DNA from: JALYYC01 sp036732165 | GTDB taxonomy: Bacteria; Chloroflexota; Dormibacteria; CF-121 | DNA length: 64,000 nucleotides | Reading direction: 5' to 3' | Assembly (NCBI GenBank): GCA_036732165.1 | Contig: DAINCX010000007.1 | Coordinates: 1 to 64,000, forward strand | Shown: positions 61,288 to 64,000 of the stretch, one piece after another | How the letters are laid out: the number at the start of each line of letters is the position of its first letter | Numbering within the stretch: the stretch's first letter is position 1 | Position numbers and translations under genes: made by a program | Notes under the pieces: model-generated | Database searches by the model: none | The model's input: only the letters and a program-made list of their open reading frames with translations | What the model was told of the DNA's origin: nothing

Positions 61288-61418
61288 GACTCCGGAAACT
61301 TCTGCGAAAGAGTCAGACGGCAAGTAAGACTGAAAACCCGAGAAGGCCGCAAGGTAGTCGAGGGGAAACCGCTCGGAAAGCCGCGAGACCCCTAAACACT
61401 GGTTCCCGGAGTCTTTTT
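61288..61418 (+). ncRNA. Candidate structured RNA closed by a terminator stem
   Basis: GACTCCGG (61288-61295) pairs perfectly with CCGGAGTC (61406-61413), which is followed by TTTTT. The 110 bases enclosed contain nested stems (AGTC/GACT/AGTC segments, GGGG/CCCC) and GAAA- and GCAA-type loops, and no open frame. The whole unit looks like a roughly 130-nt RNA ending in its own terminator. It could instead be the long terminator of the 59754 operon. It matches no class I can name. Confidence 0.45.
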
Positions 61419-61919
61419 CTATCCTGGGGCCGGTACGGTTGCCTCCAGCGCGCGCGCCAGCCGGTCGATGAAGTCTTTGATGGTGGCTTCGGCGACCCGC
61501 GATAGCAGGGCCTTGTCGATTGTCCGTCCGACGAGCCCAAGGGGAGGCTGGTACCGAGCGCTGAACGAAAGCTGGGTCAAGTGGGGGCCAAGTGGGGCAA
61601 GCCCGAGTTCGCCCTCGAGCAGCGGAAACAGCCCGGCCGGACCGGTGGCCTGCCAGGAGATCGGGATCCAGGTTCGGCTGGGACCTTGCACCGGTTTGCC
61701 GACATCGATCTCGACATGCTTGGAGACGCGGAAGCCGTCAGGGCCGAAGCCGACATCGGCGAGCAGATGCCGACCGCGATCGTCCGCCACCGCGGCCAAG
61801 CCCGGAATAATGCTTTCCGAGGCCGACACCAGAGCTCCCTCCAGGGTGCCTCGCGGGTGCTGCAGCTCGACGTAGTACCTGATAAAGATGGCCCCACGGT
61901 ACGCTCCGCCGCCATCCAC
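61419..61919 (-). CDS. Hypothetical SRPBCC-like protein
   Basis: 166 residues from GTG 61919; a later start is possible because the DosR-like box lies only 7 bases upstream. Strands such as VSKHVEIDVGKPV, RTWIPISWQATGPAGLFPLLEGELGLAPL and LTQLSFSARYQPPLG are followed by a long helix, the order of small ligand-binding START-like folds. It is paralogous to the gene at 60802. It is divergent from the DevR-like regulator. Confidence 0.65.
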   Translation of the reverse strand: MDGGGAYRGAIFIRYYVELQHPRGTLEGALVSASESIIPGLAAVADDRGRHLLADVGFGPDGFRVSKHVEIDVGKPVQGPSRTWIPISWQATGPAGLFPLLEGELGLAPLGPHLTQLSFSARYQPPLGLVGRTIDKALLSRVAEATIKDFIDRLARALEATVPAPG

Positions 61920-61925
61920 CCACAG

Positions 61926-61939
61926 GGGACAATGGTCCC
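61926..61939. promoter_or_regulatory. DosR-box-like palindrome between the 61919 gene and the DevR-like gene
   Basis: GGGACAATGGTCCC is a perfect GGGAC-N4-GTCCC palindrome, the classical DosR core. It lies 66 bases upstream of the regulator start and just ahead of the divergent gene, so it could serve both, including autoregulation. Binding is inferred. Confidence 0.6.
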
Positions 61940-62005
61940 GAATAGGGAAGGACCAGGACGCAAGTTGCTTCGACCTTCTGCGAAGATATTTGGTGGATGG
62001 GCGCC

Positions 62006-62656
62006 ATGCCGCTTCGGGTTGTCCTGGTCGACGACCACGAAGTAGTTCGCAATGGAATCAAGGCGCTGCTGGAGGCCACCCCCGACATCCACGTGGTCGG
62101 CGAGGCGGGCACCGTCAAGGACGCAATCGCCCGAGCGGAGTGGGCACGACCGGACGTGGTGATCATGGACGTTCGCCTACCCGACGGCAGCGGGATTGAC
62201 GCCACCCGTGAGATCCGCGCCCGGCTACCGATGACGCAGGTGCTCATGCTGACCACCTTCGCGGACGACGACGCCCTCTTCGCCTCGATTATGGCCGGCG
62301 CCGCCGGGTACGTCCTGAAGCAGATCCAGGGCGCTGATCTCGTCCGCGCCGTGAAGACGGTTGGAGCTGGTCAAAGCCTCCTCGATCCCGCCGTCACCAA
62401 GAACGTGCTCGACCGGCTGAGGCAGGGTAAGCACCTGCTCAGGGACGAGCGCCTGGCGCGACTGTCGGGCCAGGAAGAACGGATCCTGGAGATGGTCGCC
62501 GCTGGTAAGACCAACAAAGAGATCGGGGACAGACTCCACCTGGCGGAAAAGACGGTCAAGAACTACGTCACCAGCATCATGTCGAAGTTAGAGGTTGCTC
62601 GCCGCGCCGAGGCGGCCGCCTACCTTGCGAGACATACGACCACACCCGGCTCCTGA
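62006..62656 (+). CDS. DevR/DosR-like response regulator (NarL/LuxR family)
   Basis: 216 residues. The receiver has LRVVLVDDHEVVRNGIKALLE and the phospho-Asp in VVIMDVRLPDGSGID. GYVLKQIQGADLVRAVKTVGAGQSLLDP and the LuxR-type helix-turn-helix (GKTNKEIGDRLHLAEKTVKNYV) follow the order and wording of mycobacterial DevR closely. ATG 61997 is an alternative three codons earlier. No DosS/DosT-like heme sensor kinase is in the window. It probably controls hypoxia or dormancy genes, including its neighbours. Confidence 0.88.
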   Translation: MPLRVVLVDDHEVVRNGIKALLEATPDIHVVGEAGTVKDAIARAEWARPDVVIMDVRLPDGSGIDATREIRARLPMTQVLMLTTFADDDALFASIMAGAAGYVLKQIQGADLVRAVKTVGAGQSLLDPAVTKNVLDRLRQGKHLLRDERLARLSGQEERILEMVAAGKTNKEIGDRLHLAEKTVKNYVTSIMSKLEVARRAEAAAYLARHTTTPGS

Positions 62657-62660
62657 CCCA

Positions 62661-62698
62661 GGGCCAAAAGGTCCCAGAACTGGAGGGACCATCGGCAC
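62661..62698. promoter_or_regulatory. Tandem DosR-box-like sites upstream of the universal stress protein gene
   Basis: GGGCCAAAAGGTCCC (62661-62675) and GGGACCATCGGCAC (62685-62698) lie 9 bases apart, 72 bases upstream of the USP start. Paired boxes in front of target genes are usual for DosR. The first has a one-base longer spacing than the classical core; the second lacks one symmetric base. Binding is inferred. Confidence 0.5.
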
Positions 62699-62770
62699 GC
62701 GTAGCGAAGGGAAGGCGCTAATAGCCTAGGATTGGTGGATCGCGCAACGATCGCCAGGGAGGAACTCAAA

Positions 62771-63295
62771 ATGGAGCGCCATCAACCTATTGGGCGGATC
62801 ATCGTTGGGCTCGACGGATCGGAGGGATCGGGACACGGCCTGCAGTGGGCTATCGAGATGGCCAAGCAGGTCGATGCCGAAATCGTCGCCGTACATATCG
62901 AGGCAATGCGTGCCTATCTACCAGCACCCATGGGTATTCTGCCCCCCGGCGGAACGCCGGAGCAGTGGGCCGAACTGCAGCAGACATTCGCTGATGAGTG
63001 GTGTGCTCCAATCCGCAAAGCAGGCGTTCAGTACCGCACCATTTTGGAAGAAGGCCAGCCAGCCGCAAGTACCTTGATCCAGGTCGCCCTTCGCGAGGGC
63101 GGCGATATCATCGTCCTTGGCTCACGCGGCCTGAACGGGATCACTGAAATGCTGCTTGGGAGCGTCAGTCACCACGTCGCGCATCACAGCCCGATCCCGG
63201 TGGTGATCGTCCCTCCGGCCGTCCGCGAAAAGAACCGGGCGTCGGTGGGCGAATTCAGCCAGAATAAGCAACCGGCGCTGCTCCCAGTCTTCTGA
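62771..63295 (+). CDS. Universal stress protein (UspA family)
   Basis: 174 residues with the Usp fold: RIIVGLDGSEGSGHGLQWAIEMAKQ opening and the nucleotide-binding GSRGLNGITEMLLGSVSHHVAHHSPIPVVIV end (G-x2-G-x9-G-S/T type), so ATP binding is likely. It is one of the commonest DosR-regulon protein types. ATG 62771 follows GGAGGAACT; upstream in-frame codons do not match the family. A strong terminator follows. Confidence 0.92.
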   Translation: MERHQPIGRIIVGLDGSEGSGHGLQWAIEMAKQVDAEIVAVHIEAMRAYLPAPMGILPPGGTPEQWAELQQTFADEWCAPIRKAGVQYRTILEEGQPAASTLIQVALREGGDIIVLGSRGLNGITEMLLGSVSHHVAHHSPIPVVIVPPAVREKNRASVGEFSQNKQPALLPVF

Positions 63296-63315
63296 TTTGG
63301 TCGGCCCTCGCAGGT

Positions 63316-63354
63316 ATAAAAAGAGTCCGGCCCTGGGGGACGGACTCTTCTTTT
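63316..63354. terminator. Bidirectional terminator between usp and the DoxX gene
   Basis: AAGAGTCC (63321-63328) pairs with GGACTCTT (63342-63349) around a GC-rich loop, with TAAAAA before and CTTTT after. It can stop transcription from both the USP gene (plus) and the DoxX gene (minus). Confidence 0.8.
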
Positions 63355-63366
63355 GGGTCGGCTCTC

Positions 63367-63942
63367 TCAGCGGACGAGCTCGTGCTCGCGCTCGAACACC
63401 TTGGTCTTCGGTTCAGGTGTGAAGATCTCATCCCAGACGTTGGTAGGCTTATTGACGACCGCGAGGAGCGCGATGGTCGCGACGGCCAGGACCACCTGCA
63501 TGAGAGCCATGACCAGGTTCACGCTATCCGTCGAGACGGACAACCAGCCGGCAGCAAACCAGAAGTTGATGCTCATGAAGGCGCCGCCAATCAGCGCAAC
63601 CAGGGCAACTGCACTGTTCGTGACAGGCGTGAAGCGGTCACGAAGCTGGTACACGTACAGCTGCGTCAGATAGAAGGCGGCGGTGACGAGCAAAGCCACA
63701 CCGGCGAAGAATTCGCCGTAGGCGACCAGCCATCCGAAGATCGTGGCATTCGGCACCGCGATCCCGGTCAGGAGATCCTTGTACCAGCCGGTCGGGTTCT
63801 TCCCGGCGAAGACCCCCAGGGTCTGTGCCATGCCGCTAATGAAGGCGGCATCGCTTACCTTCTCGTAGCCTGCCCGCACCCACTCAAACCCGATGACGGC
63901 CTGGACAAACGCCAACAACGTGATCGCAGCCTTGCTTTTCAT
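63367..63942 (-). CDS. DoxX-family membrane protein
   Basis: 191 residues with four to five membrane helices. FVQAVIGFEWVRAGYEKV and WLVAYGEFFAGVALLVTAAF match the DoxX/thiosulfate:quinone oxidoreductase small-subunit pattern. Such proteins take part in sulfur-compound or redox stress responses at the membrane. AAGGAGG lies 8 bases before the ATG. The 58 bases upstream to the window end contain no further feature I can support. Confidence 0.85.
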   Translation of the reverse strand: MKSKAAITLLAFVQAVIGFEWVRAGYEKVSDAAFISGMAQTLGVFAGKNPTGWYKDLLTGIAVPNATIFGWLVAYGEFFAGVALLVTAAFYLTQLYVYQLRDRFTPVTNSAVALVALIGGAFMSINFWFAAGWLSVSTDSVNLVMALMQVVLAVATIALLAVVNKPTNVWDEIFTPEPKTKVFEREHELVR

Positions 63943-64000
63943 GAGGTTTCCTCCTTTTACGCACGATTTGACGGAGCCAGCCTGGGCGCATGCGCGCCGT

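Overview
This is a high-GC (roughly two-thirds G+C), gene-dense bacterial window that looks like a metagenome-derived scaffold, with two 100-N gaps. The gene set suggests a monoderm-like Terrabacteria member. Evidence includes a T-box leader, GlpP antiterminators, a PTS-type dihydroxyacetone kinase, several lipoproteins, a DevR/DosR-like regulator and an RND pump without a visible adaptor or TolC. Chloroflexota/Dormibacterota or a deep actinobacterial relative would fit, but no rRNA or phylogenetic marker in the window settles this.

Layout. (1) 1-13.2 kb: a glycerol/dihydroxyacetone module. A minus-strand operon reads glpF, a small membrane protein, dhaK, dhaL, glpK, an internal terminator, glpA, glpB (interrupted by a gap), glpC, dhaM, a SHOCT protein and the start of an aldo/keto reductase. 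Upstream lie two tandem GlpP-type antiterminator genes, a sigma70 promoter and a leader terminator. Divergent ptsH-ptsI supply the phosphoryl groups for DhaM. (2) 13.2-25.3 kb: almost the whole branched-chain amino-acid pathway in four units: leuB behind ptsI; a T-box-led operon (small RHH-like protein, divergent TPP enzyme, ilvC, leuA, ilvE); pucR-leuC-leuD; and ilvD. The TPP enzyme has no IlvN partner and LeuA lacks its leucine-binding domain, so the T-box may carry most of the end-product control. (3) 25.4-29.6 kb: a thioesterase, a YCII/sigma-factor pair and two lipoprotein genes, one carrying a hedgehog/intein (Hint) domain. (4) 29.6-33.6 kb: an amino-acid permease, a glutamine-synthetase-like ligase and an amidohydrolase, a split version of FluG. 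(5) 33.7-45.7 kb: membrane proteins, lipoproteins, a GH3 glycosidase, a ring-cleaving dioxygenase-like protein and an ACT-domain protein with a structured leader. (6) 45.7-51.4 kb: a marR-MFS-RND efflux operon. (7) 51.4-52.4 kb: a gene-poor stretch holding the 3' half of a tRNA-Cys gene joined to an inverted repeat and helically phased repeats, a likely integration scar. (8) 52.4-64 kb: clpX, stress and signalling genes (CBS, receiver, KaiC-like ATPase, cold-shock protein, universal stress protein, DoxX) and a DevR-like regulator with DosR-box-like palindromes in front of several genes. A junction at about 58.73 kb truncates both an rpoD-like and an mgtA-like gene.

The best candidates for something undescribed are: a roughly 98-nt element present twice (44.2 kb minus, 55.8 kb plus) with compensating structure; the tRNA-Cys attachment site with 10-bp-phased GTTC repeats; a second folded RNA candidate at 61.3 kb; a possible DosR-like regulon; and a run of genes whose natural start appears to be CTG or ATT, or that have no NTG start at all.
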